A stretch of DNA of 30,559 nt from JAAZFF01 sp964405775 (GTDB lineage: Bacteria; Verrucomicrobiota; Kiritimatiellia; RFP12; UBA3636). Positions within the stretch are counted from its first letter, which is position 1. Every line of letters begins with the position of its first letter. Location: assembly GCA_964405775.1 (NCBI GenBank), contig CAYOPG010000021.1, forward strand, positions 1 to 30,559, given 5' to 3'. This document shows positions 15,676 to 23,253 of the stretch, one piece after another. The notes under the pieces are model-generated. The model did not search any database, was not told the origin of the DNA, and was given only the letters and a program-made list of their open reading frames with translations. A program made the position numbers and the translations under genes.

Positions 15676-17466
15676 TCATTGTGGCTGGACTTGACTGATT
15701 GCGCCGAATTTGCAGAGCGATTGGCAGAGAGAGCAGCCCATGCAGATCACAGGGTTGATACTGGGAGGCTCTTTGCCGTAGCATTCAATCGCAGGACAAC
15801 CGCACTTCAAACAGGCACGGCAGTTTTTGCACTTGTCTGCATCTATGGTGCGCTGGTTACTTATACGTTTTTTTACATGCAATGGACAAGGCGCACGAGA
15901 GATGATTAGCGACGGTTCATCTGCCGCTAATTCTTCCTTGAATATCTCAATTAGTTTAGGCTGGTTGTATGGATTGCAGACTTGTATGCGTTCAATGCCG
16001 GATGCTCGGGCGATTGCCTCGATTGATGCGGCCTTCGTCCCTTCTCCCATAAGCGTGACACCCGTGCCCGGATGCTCTTGATGTCCGGTCATTGCTGTTA
16101 TACGGTTGTCCACTACCACTAGCGTGGAAGCGCCCTTGTTATAGACGATATCGATCAATCCTGTGATACCTGAATGAAAGAACGTGGAGTCACCTACTAT
16201 ACCGACGATTTTTCTGGCCTCGCCCGCTTTTTCCATGCCGTGCGCCATCGTGAATCCTGCGCCCATGCAGAGCATCGTGTCCGTACGGTCAAGCGGCGGG
16301 AAAACACCGAGGCTGTAGCAGCCAATGTCGCCAGTTACAATCACGTCAAACTTGCCAAGCGCAAGGAAAAGTCCGCGGTGTGGACATCCGGGGCAAAGAA
16401 TCGGAGGCCTGCCCGGCAAGTCTGCAGACTGCGCAACGGGCTGTGGCAGGGTGGGGACTCTGCCACAAAGTTTTTCGCGAATTTCAAAGACGCGTGCAGG
16501 AGTTATCTCTCCGCAACGTGGAACCAGATTCTTGCCATCGCAGGAGATGCCGAGGGATTTCACGTGTTCTTCCACTATCGGATCCCCTTCTTCAATTACA
16601 ATCAGGCGTTTTACACCGGAAGAGAACTTTCGAAACAACGCGTCAGGAAAGGGGAAGGACCAGCCGAGTTTGAGAATCCGTGCCTCAGGAAATATTTCAC
16701 GGCAGTGTAGCGCCGTGACACCGCTTGAGATGATGCCGAGCTCATCGCCTCCTTCGAGAATTCGGTTTAAATTCTCGTCGCATGAGGCGTCGACTGATTG
16801 CTTGTCAAGGCGCTCTTCCAAGTTGCGCCGCAATTTGCGTCCCCATATTGGTAATGGAATAAAGCGAGGGTTGTTTTTAACGAATTTGACGGAGTTCGCC
16901 TTCCGGCGTTCGCCGGGGACAACAATGCTGCGAGAATGGCTGACGCAAGTGGTTGTGCGCACTATGACGGGGCATTGGTACTTCTCGGAAAGTTCGAAGC
17001 CGAGCAGCATGAAATCACGCGCCTCGGCGGAATTGGCCGGTTCAAGAATCGGGACCTTCGCGAGGCGGGCGTAATGACGGGTGTCTTGTTCCGTCTGTGA
17101 CGAGTGCTGCCCCGGATCATCAGCGACGCATATCAGCAGACCTCCGACAACTCCAGTGTACGAGAGCGTCATCAGCGGATCTGCCGCGACGTTAAGGCCG
17201 ACGCATTTCATCGTCACGATGCTGCGCGCTCCCGCAACCGAAGCGCCTGCGGCGGCTTCGAGCGCTACTTTCTCATTTGGAGACCATTCGCAGTATAAGT
17301 CGCTGCTTGAATATTTGACGAGCGTCTCCAGAATTTCAGTTGAGGGTGTGCCAGGGTATCCGAAGGCGGCACCAACACCACCTTCGTATGCGCCGAGCGC
17401 AATCGCCTCGTTGCCGGAGAGCAACTTTGATTCTGAATCATACATTTCGGTTCTCTTTCCGTTCAT
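15676..17466 (-). CDS. iorA: Indolepyruvate:ferredoxin oxidoreductase, alpha subunit
   Basis: This 596-residue subunit carries the thiamine diphosphate site and the ferredoxin-like tail of the oxygen-sensitive enzyme that converts aryl pyruvates, CoA and oxidised ferredoxin to arylacetyl-CoA and CO2, reversibly. The N-terminal GYPGTPSTEI (37-46) and the TPP region (GDIGCYSLGVFPPLDR, later GDSTFFHSG and DNRITAMTGHQ) are intact. Two Cys clusters close the protein: C546/C549/C552/C557 followed by Pro, and C575/C578/C581/C585. Its ATG overlaps the aminotransferase stop (ATGA, 17466-17463). ATG 17445, with GGAAAGAG upstream, is an alternative start. The beta subunit is encoded at the head of the same operon, separated by two genes. 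Confidence 0.93.
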   Translation of the reverse strand: MNGKRTEMYDSESKLLSGNEAIALGAYEGGVGAAFGYPGTPSTEILETLVKYSSSDLYCEWSPNEKVALEAAAGASVAGARSIVTMKCVGLNVAADPLMTLSYTGVVGGLLICVADDPGQHSSQTEQDTRHYARLAKVPILEPANSAEARDFMLLGFELSEKYQCPVIVRTTTCVSHSRSIVVPGERRKANSVKFVKNNPRFIPLPIWGRKLRRNLEERLDKQSVDASCDENLNRILEGGDELGIISSGVTALHCREIFPEARILKLGWSFPFPDALFRKFSSGVKRLIVIEEGDPIVEEHVKSLGISCDGKNLVPRCGEITPARVFEIREKLCGRVPTLPQPVAQSADLPGRPPILCPGCPHRGLFLALGKFDVIVTGDIGCYSLGVFPPLDRTDTMLCMGAGFTMAHGMEKAGEARKIVGIVGDSTFFHSGITGLIDIVYNKGASTLVVVDNRITAMTGHQEHPGTGVTLMGEGTKAASIEAIARASGIERIQVCNPYNQPKLIEIFKEELAADEPSLIISRAPCPLHVKKRISNQRTIDADKCKNCRACLKCGCPAIECYGKEPPSINPVICMGCSLCQSLCKFGAISQVQPQ

Positions 17467-18653
17467 CTCACGGCAGCGGCTGCGCGTTTAAAGGATTCCG
17501 CCGAATTTTCGATTGTTTTATCATCGACGCAGAATGCGAGACGAATGAATCCCGGCATGCCAAAGCCGCTGCCGGACACTGCCAGCACGCGCTCTTTTAC
17601 GAGAGCCTCTATGAAGACCTTCTCGTCGGCAACAGGGGATTTCGGGAAGAAGTAGAAAGCTCCGCGTGGCAGAGTGTATTCGATTCCGGCACCGTCTAGT
17701 ACCTTTGCCATAAGGTCGCGGCGGCGCGCGTAGATCCCGACGTCAACTTCGCTGTCTACACTCGTCTGTAAGATTTTCTGCGCGATCGCGGGAGCGTTCA
17801 CAAAACCGAGAATTCGGTTGGTGAGAATGAGTCCGCTCATTATGTCTGCCGCGCCTTCAAACGCGGGATTGACGGCTACGTAACCGATGCGCTCGCCGGC
17901 TAGACAGAGGCTCTTGGAGAAAGATCCAATAACGACGGAAGCGTCGTATACTTCGAATGCGGACGGGATTTCGACTTTGTCGAAGTTCAGGAACCGGTAT
18001 GGTTCGTCGGATACCAAGTAAATTGGACGGCCGTTTATAGTTGAGTGTTTATCAAGAACTTTGGCTAGCGCTTCAACTTCATCGCGGGAATAGATCTGGC
18101 CAGTTGGATTGTTCGGCGAATTGATGATTACAGCTCTCGTTTTTGGAGTTATGGCCCGTTCCATTGCCTCGACGTCCAGCGAGAAATCTGGAAGCTTCGT
18201 GTTGACAGGGACAAGCTTGCCGCCGAAGTTGCCGCAGTAGAATCCGTATTCAACGAAATACGGGCTGGGGCAGATAACTTCGTCTCCCTGCGAAAGCACG
18301 GCGCGGAAAAAGATGTTGAGCCCCCCGGCAGCTCCGCATGTAACGATCACGTTCGATGCCGGAGTCTCTGTGCGTTGCTCTTCAGAGATTTTTTTTGCGA
18401 GTGCGGCGCGTGTTTCAGGATAGCCGACATTGGGCATATAGCCGATTGCGAATGGCCGGTCCAGAGTCTCGGCGATTTGTTCCAACGCTTTCTTGACGGC
18501 TGGTGGCGGTGCGAGGTCCGGATTGCCCAGACTGAAATCGTAGACATTGGCGTCACCATACTTTTTTTTCAGTTCGATGCCCGCCTCGAACATCTTGCGG
18601 ATCATTGATGAGCCCGAGGTTAGTTTTGTGATTTCCGGTGATAGGTAGTCCAT
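17463..18653 (-). CDS. PLP-dependent aminotransferase, class I/II
   Basis: This 396-residue fold-type I aminotransferase has all active-site elements: NNPTG at 181-185, D216 in SDEPYR, the Schiff-base lysine K247 in SFSKSLCLAGERIGY, and a C-terminal arginine in FIRLAF for the substrate carboxylate. Its place between the arylacetate-CoA ligase and iorA suggests it interconverts aromatic amino acids and aryl pyruvates. The sequence itself does not fix the substrate; aspartate or other amino acids remain possible. Its stop overlaps the iorA start by four bases. Confidence 0.88.
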   Translation of the reverse strand: MDYLSPEITKLTSGSSMIRKMFEAGIELKKKYGDANVYDFSLGNPDLAPPPAVKKALEQIAETLDRPFAIGYMPNVGYPETRAALAKKISEEQRTETPASNVIVTCGAAGGLNIFFRAVLSQGDEVICPSPYFVEYGFYCGNFGGKLVPVNTKLPDFSLDVEAMERAITPKTRAVIINSPNNPTGQIYSRDEVEALAKVLDKHSTINGRPIYLVSDEPYRFLNFDKVEIPSAFEVYDASVVIGSFSKSLCLAGERIGYVAVNPAFEGAADIMSGLILTNRILGFVNAPAIAQKILQTSVDSEVDVGIYARRRDLMAKVLDGAGIEYTLPRGAFYFFPKSPVADEKVFIEALVKERVLAVSGSGFGMPGFIRLAFCVDDKTIENSAESFKRAAAAVR

Positions 18654-18681
18654 GGTTTTATCCTTTCAAATTATCTGCAAC

Positions 18682-19980
18682 TTACTGTCTTACTATTGCC
18701 GGCGCTTCGCCGTAGAAGACGCGCTTCGCCTTGCCGTCGGCGCGCGGGAGTGTGCCGGGCGCGTGAACATCACCGTCGGGCGTGAACCCGAGATCCTCCT
18801 TTAGTTGTTTTGCGACAGTGAATCCGGTGACGCCCTGTTCGGCCTCGACATCTACGTGAAGGTGCTTGATGCCGTCATGGTCTTCGACGATGAGCCGGTA
18901 GTTAGGCAGCACCCCTGGGATTTTCATAAGCGATTGTTCAACCTGCGAAGGGAAGAAGTTCACACCTGAGATTATGAGCATGTCGTCAAGGCGACCGGAT
19001 ATCTTGTCCAGACGAACGTGCGTTCTGCCGCATGCGCATTTTTCACGTGATATTATGCGGCTTAGGTCGCCGGTCTTGAAGCGGATCACAGGTATTGCTT
19101 CACGGGTTAGGGATGTCACCACCACTTCGCCGAATTCGCCATCGGGCATGACTCTGCGTGTTTCGTGGTCGACTATTTCCGTGATGTACTGATCCTCCCA
19201 GACGTGTATGCCGCAATGTGCTGGGCAGTCCATGCCGAGTGTGCCGATGCCTCCGGTTTCGGTCATACCGTATATGTCAAACACGTCAATGCCAAGCGCA
19301 TCGGTTATGCGCTCTCTCATAGATTCCGAGAAAGTCTCCGCACCGAACATGCCTAATTTCAGGTCGGGTAGTTCTTGCCCTGTTTCATCGAGCATCTCCA
19401 TGATACGAATTGCGTAGGATACCACGCCAGTGATCACGCGCGTCCCGAAATCCTTTGCGAGCTTGATCTGGCGCGCCGTGTTGCCGGGGCCGCAAGGCAG
19501 TACAAACAAGTTCGCCTTCCTCGCTCCGTGGTAGCACCCGAAGCCGCCGTTAAAAAGACCGAATCCCGGGGTGATTTGGCATACATCGCCTTTAAAAGCG
19601 CCAGCCATCACGTAGCAACGCGCCATGCATTCAGCCCACTGGTCTAGGTCGGCGGTCGTATATGCCATGACAACAGGCGTGCCCGTGGAGCCGCTCGACA
19701 TGTGCATCTCGGCGAGCTTCGATTTATCCACGCACGACATCCCCAGCGGATATTGGCAACGGAAATCATCCTTGCTCATAAAGGGGAGGGCGTGCAGGTC
19801 TTCAATACCGCGGAAGCTCAAAGGATCGATGCCGGCTTCCTTGAAAATTGAACTGAAAAATTCACTGTGTGATGCTGTGTACTGCACTGTTTCGCGCAGT
19901 TTTGCGTTCTGCAGGGCGGAAAGCTCGTCTTGAGACATTGTCTCTGCTTTTTCGTTGAAGAAATTAATTTCTGTATTCAT
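18682..19980 (-). CDS. paaK: Phenylacetate-CoA ligase family protein (arylacetate activation)
   Basis: This 432-residue AMP-forming acyl-CoA ligase joins phenylacetate or a related aryl acetate to CoA at the cost of ATP. Seen are the P-loop SSGSTGTP at 95-102, the adenylate motif YGMTETGG, the RFKTGDLS hinge region, the four-cysteine-type feature CPAHC with CACGRTHVRLDKISGR, and the C-terminal GKAKRVF lysine. A longer frame reaches 20088, but it would overlap iorB. ATG 19980 has AAGG 6 bases upstream and starts 10 bases after the iorB stop, so it was chosen. Being cotranscribed with both ior subunits, it probably feeds or drains their arylacetyl-CoA. Confidence 0.88.
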   Translation of the reverse strand: MNTEINFFNEKAETMSQDELSALQNAKLRETVQYTASHSEFFSSIFKEAGIDPLSFRGIEDLHALPFMSKDDFRCQYPLGMSCVDKSKLAEMHMSSGSTGTPVVMAYTTADLDQWAECMARCYVMAGAFKGDVCQITPGFGLFNGGFGCYHGARKANLFVLPCGPGNTARQIKLAKDFGTRVITGVVSYAIRIMEMLDETGQELPDLKLGMFGAETFSESMRERITDALGIDVFDIYGMTETGGIGTLGMDCPAHCGIHVWEDQYITEIVDHETRRVMPDGEFGEVVVTSLTREAIPVIRFKTGDLSRIISREKCACGRTHVRLDKISGRLDDMLIISGVNFFPSQVEQSLMKIPGVLPNYRLIVEDHDGIKHLHVDVEAEQGVTGFTVAKQLKEDLGFTPDGDVHAPGTLPRADGKAKRVFYGEAPAIVRQ

Positions 19981-19990
19981 GTGTTGCCTT

Positions 19991-20560
19991 TTAGATCGTA
20001 CGACCGAAATCAAAAGCCTCCATGTTTTTTGACAACATTTTTCCCGGGATGCGAGCTTCGAGTGCCTTGTGCCATGCGTCAAGTTCAAGAGTCAGGGCTG
20101 AAGATACCATGCCTGTAAGGATTGAGTTCGCAAAGCGCGAATCTCCCATCTCCACAGCCTTTGATACGCAATCATAGTATTTCAGACTAGGAAATACCGC
20201 ATTAAGGCGCTCCTCCACATCTTTTGGATAAGTTGCGCCGCCAGATGAGACCGTCACGGGAATTATACTTTGTTTAGAAACCACCGCGGTACCTCCCGGT
20301 TTAAGGAAGTGCGCCCAGCGAAGAGCTTCAATGTGTTCAAGCGAAGCCAGTACATCTGCCGTGCCTTCAAGTATAAGCGGGCTGCACACCCCGTCGCCAA
20401 AACGCACTTGGGCAGTTACAGAGCCGCCGCGTTGCGCCATTCCATGTATCTCGTTAGAGCATACAGGGAAACCGCAGATCTTGGCAGCCTCTGCGATTAT
20501 TTTGGCGGCCAGTATGATTCCCTGCCCACCTACTCCTGATAAAATAATGCTGCTAGTCAT
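19991..20560 (-). CDS. iorB: Indolepyruvate:ferredoxin oxidoreductase, beta subunit
   Basis: This 189-residue subunit is the gamma-type domain of 2-oxoacid:ferredoxin oxidoreductases and pairs with IorA. The start SSIILSGVGGQGIILAAKII and the motif EIHGMAQRGGSV are diagnostic. The frame can be extended to 20629, but ATG 20560 places the family N-terminus correctly and leaves a proper leader after the promoter at 20601-20629. It is the first gene of the ior operon, 10 bases ahead of the ligase gene. Confidence 0.93.
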   Translation of the reverse strand: MTSSIILSGVGGQGIILAAKIIAEAAKICGFPVCSNEIHGMAQRGGSVTAQVRFGDGVCSPLILEGTADVLASLEHIEALRWAHFLKPGGTAVVSKQSIIPVTVSSGGATYPKDVEERLNAVFPSLKYYDCVSKAVEMGDSRFANSILTGMVSSALTLELDAWHKALEARIPGKMLSKNMEAFDFGRTI

Positions 20561-20600
20561 TTGAAAACGCTCGTTTGTTCCGTGTCTGTGATGCCTGAGT

Positions 20601-20629
20601 AATTTACCACGCCGCGGCGTTTCTTTCAA
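20601..20629 (-). promoter_or_regulatory. Promoter of the ior operon
   Basis: On the minus strand TTGAAA (20629-20624) and TAAATT (20606-20601) are exactly 17 bases apart. Transcription would start near 20594, about 34 bases before the iorB ATG. Confidence 0.6.
20609..20620. promoter_or_regulatory. 12-bp palindrome in the ior promoter spacer (operator candidate)
   Basis: ACGCCGCGGCGT is a perfect 12-bp palindrome lying wholly between the -35 and -10 boxes. A dimeric repressor bound here would block RNA polymerase. No regulator gene is adjacent. Confidence 0.45.
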
Positions 20630-20660
20630 TAGAAATCAATTTTGTTGTCGTTCATGCGGA

Positions 20661-20690
20661 TTGACAAAACCATGAATTCTGCTTCAGAAT
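20661..20690 (+). promoter_or_regulatory. Possible promoter of the alkylation repair gene
   Basis: A perfect TTGACA (20661-20666) is followed after 18 bases by CAGAAT (20685-20690). The short inverted repeat ATTCTG-ctt-CAGAAT (20676-20690) covers the -10 box. The gene start is 41 bases further on. Confidence 0.4.
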
Positions 20691-20730
20691 GCTCTGCCAA
20701 TAACAGATACGTAGCATATGAAAAATCTCG

Positions 20731-21432
20731 ATGGGTAATCATCTCGTGACGCCTCAAGAACTCGGATTCAGGTTAGAACAACTCGCAGAACCCTCTTACG
20801 GGGAATTCTCGTCCCGTCTTACACCCGGTGCGGACAACGTCCTCGGCGTGCGGATGCCGCACATCCATAAACTAACCACTGAAATATTAAAAGGAGATTT
20901 TGAGGACTTCCTGACACTGTCGGGAAAAGGTGCCTTCCACGAAGAAAGGATGGTACGCCTCTTGGTAATCGCTAAAGCGAAAATTGATGAAGAGATGCGC
21001 CACAGGTACATTCACGCTGCAGTGCCACAGCTATCAAACTGGGCGGAATGCGACCTTTTTTGTTCTGCCCTCAAAAAATCGGGCAGGGATGCCGAAGGCA
21101 CTTGGAAGCTAATTCAGCCGCATTTGGCAAGCGGGCGCGAGTTCGAAATCCGCTTTGCTGTGGTCATGATCCTTCTATACCTTCTTGGACCAGAGCAGAT
21201 TGACCGCTCTCTAAAGGTGCTCATTGACACCAAACACGAAGGATATTACGTGAAAATGGGCGTTGCCTGGGCGCTCTGCGAAGCGTTCATAAAGCAACGC
21301 GATAAAACCATTGTGCTTTTTAAAACAGAAAAACTCGACCAATTCACAAGGTCCAAAACCGCTTCTAAAATCTGTGATTCACGGAGAGTCCCCGCAACAG
21401 ACAAAATCATGATTAAACAAATTCTGTGTTAG
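20731..21432 (+). CDS. DNA alkylation repair protein, AlkD-like HEAT-repeat glycosylase
   Basis: This 233-residue, all-helical protein belongs to the AlkC/AlkD superfamily. AlkD excises 3- and 7-methylpurines without flipping the base. Family marks include GVRMPHIHKL (39-48), ERMVRLLVIA, NWAECDLF (103-110), the EFEIRFAVVMILLY helix (137-150), YYVKMGVAWALCEAF (172-186) and the C-terminal SKICDSRRV. Length is normal. ATG 20731 is taken as the start, with GTG 20746 possible; the ribosome binding site is weak. It diverges from the ior operon across 170 bases and appears to be a single gene. Substrate range cannot be read from the sequence. Confidence 0.85.
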   Translation: MGNHLVTPQELGFRLEQLAEPSYGEFSSRLTPGADNVLGVRMPHIHKLTTEILKGDFEDFLTLSGKGAFHEERMVRLLVIAKAKIDEEMRHRYIHAAVPQLSNWAECDLFCSALKKSGRDAEGTWKLIQPHLASGREFEIRFAVVMILLYLLGPEQIDRSLKVLIDTKHEGYYVKMGVAWALCEAFIKQRDKTIVLFKTEKLDQFTRSKTASKICDSRRVPATDKIMIKQILC

Positions 21433-21452
21433 TCAAGTGGATGTATAATTGT

Positions 21453-21481
21453 TTGACTTTCCCAATGACAACGGCTTATAG
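21453..21481 (+). promoter_or_regulatory. Possible promoter of the Sel1-repeat gene
   Basis: TTGACT (21453-21458) and TTATAG (21476-21481) are 17 bases apart. A leader of about 115 bases would precede the gene start. Confidence 0.4.
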
Positions 21482-21604
21482 CGAAAAACACCATGAAAAA
21501 CGGGGAATGTCTTGGTAAAATAAACGCTGGTGCGGTTGAATGTTAGGCACATTTATTGCTGTAATCACCTCGGAATTTAACGCGTTTCTATGGAGGATCG
21601 ATAT

Positions 21605-23203
21605 ATGAGGATTGGGACGATAAAAACCGCCATAATCACGGTGGCATTTGTTTCCAGAGCCGTTGCGGCCGTAGCCTACGGCACCAATGACTACGAGATG
21701 GTATTGAAAACCGGTAACAACAACGACAGGGTAGAGGTCGCCAAACTTTTCCACGCCATTGGTGAGAGTGGGGGAGATGTTTCTGAATATACGAAGGCCG
21801 CCAGACTTTTCTACGTGGCGGCCGCTGAACAACACCCCGCAGCGCAGTACTGGCTTTCGAGGATGTACAGCGAAGGCTCCGGCCTTAAGAAAAGGCCAGA
21901 CAAGGCCTTTGTATGGGCGTTTGCTGCCAGCGAGCAGGGCTATGCCGAAGCTCAGAACCTGTTGGGCGTATACTACACTGAAGGAACCGGAACGGATATA
22001 GATCTGGAGAAAGCCGCAGCGTATTTCATGAAGTCTGCGCGGCAAGGTAACGCAAAAGGACAGTATAACATCGCAGCAAGTTATGAAACCGGATCGGGGA
22101 TAGAGAAAGATCTCCTGAAGGCTGTCGATTGGTACAAGCGGGCGGCTCGGCAGGACCTGCCCGTTGCACAGTACAGCCTTGGCACTTGCTACGAACATGG
22201 TATAGGGGTTCCTGTCGATTACGACGCCGCGATTCTGTGGTACTCTCGAGCGGCGAAACAGGGCGATGCACGCGCTCAGGTTGCGATGGGCAGATGTTTT
22301 GAACTGGGCAGGGGAATTCCCGCCAATCCCGTTAATGCTGCCGAATGGTTCATGGTGGCTGCTGAGCAGGGGCATGCCGAAGGGCAGATCAAGCTTGCCG
22401 AATGCTTTGATAAAGGGTACGGGGTGGCGCTTTCGCCCGCGACGGCAACGGAGCTTTACGCGAAGGCTGCTGAAAGCGGCGACGAATACGCCCAGTTCAC
22501 CTATGCCACCCGCCTTGAGCTCGGTATCGGTGTGACTCGCGATACGGCAAAGGCGGCGGAATGGTACGCCCGCGCGGCAGAGCAGGGGAGCGAAAAGGCT
22601 GCATCGCGGCTCGCAACTATTAAGGCAGAGCCAGAGGCAATCGAAGCCCGCAGAGAAGCAGCACGAGGGGGTGAACTCGTTTTCAAGGGACTGTATCTTG
22701 GTATGCCGATCGATGACGCGGTGTTTACACTTGAAAAGTTGCTTTCGGAGGTTGGTCGCGGCGGCACACTCTTGTACGTAACCGAGGGGAAAGACGGAGG
22801 TAAGCAGATAAAAGACGGGTTGGCGATCGAGGTTGTTGCTGACGAGGCGGGCGCAGTAGAAAGCATATTCCTCGACAACTCGACGGTCGATGCTTTGTTC
22901 TCATCCGTCGCTCTATCAAACGCAGATTTCATAAAGACGTTTTTAGATGCATACGGATTGGCCGATCTGCCTCGTTCTGATAAGACTGAGACAATTATTC
23001 ATGACGGGCGGCAGGTTGGGCTGCAGCGACACATAACATACCGACATGAATCAGGGTATGAGGTAGTGTTCTTCGATATGTACACAGTAATAACAAGCGG
23101 CAAAACTGTGGACAGCATGCAGCTCGGACTTAGCAGACCCATAGGCTCTCTGCTTGTTCGCCGTACTGTGATCGAAACAAAACCGTCAATACATTTTGAC
23201 TGA
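21605..23203 (+). CDS. Secreted Sel1-repeat (TPR-like) protein with unknown C-terminal domain
   Basis: This 532-residue protein starts with a signal peptide (about 1-25, ending near AVAAVAYG). Seven to eight Sel1 repeats of about 36 residues follow (roughly 55-340), each with the A.A..W...AA.QG.A.AQ..LG..Y..G.G pattern, forming a solenoid used for protein-protein contacts. The last ~175 residues (from GELVFKGLYLGMPIDDAVFTL) form a separate domain I do not recognise. ATG 21605 was chosen because GGAGG (21592-21596) sits 8 bases before it; the upstream ATG 21590 overlaps that site. The protein is probably periplasmic or envelope-attached; its partner is unknown. Confidence 0.8.
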   Translation: MRIGTIKTAIITVAFVSRAVAAVAYGTNDYEMVLKTGNNNDRVEVAKLFHAIGESGGDVSEYTKAARLFYVAAAEQHPAAQYWLSRMYSEGSGLKKRPDKAFVWAFAASEQGYAEAQNLLGVYYTEGTGTDIDLEKAAAYFMKSARQGNAKGQYNIAASYETGSGIEKDLLKAVDWYKRAARQDLPVAQYSLGTCYEHGIGVPVDYDAAILWYSRAAKQGDARAQVAMGRCFELGRGIPANPVNAAEWFMVAAEQGHAEGQIKLAECFDKGYGVALSPATATELYAKAAESGDEYAQFTYATRLELGIGVTRDTAKAAEWYARAAEQGSEKAASRLATIKAEPEAIEARREAARGGELVFKGLYLGMPIDDAVFTLEKLLSEVGRGGTLLYVTEGKDGGKQIKDGLAIEVVADEAGAVESIFLDNSTVDALFSSVALSNADFIKTFLDAYGLADLPRSDKTETIIHDGRQVGLQRHITYRHESGYEVVFFDMYTVITSGKTVDSMQLGLSRPIGSLLVRRTVIETKPSIHFD

Positions 23204-23253
23204 TTTGCTCTGGTCACACAATGCGATACTTGTTATACATTGGAAACGTTGCA

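Noticed and set aside
16325..17074. Open frame of 249 codons on the plus strand
   Set aside because: It is antisense to iorA, whose motifs are intact along this stretch. The translation is Arg/Ser-rich and matches nothing.
21476..22375. Open frame of 299 codons on the minus strand
   Set aside because: It lies opposite the Sel1-repeat gene and its length follows from the repeat composition there. The plus frame has a signal peptide, ribosome binding site and clear repeats.
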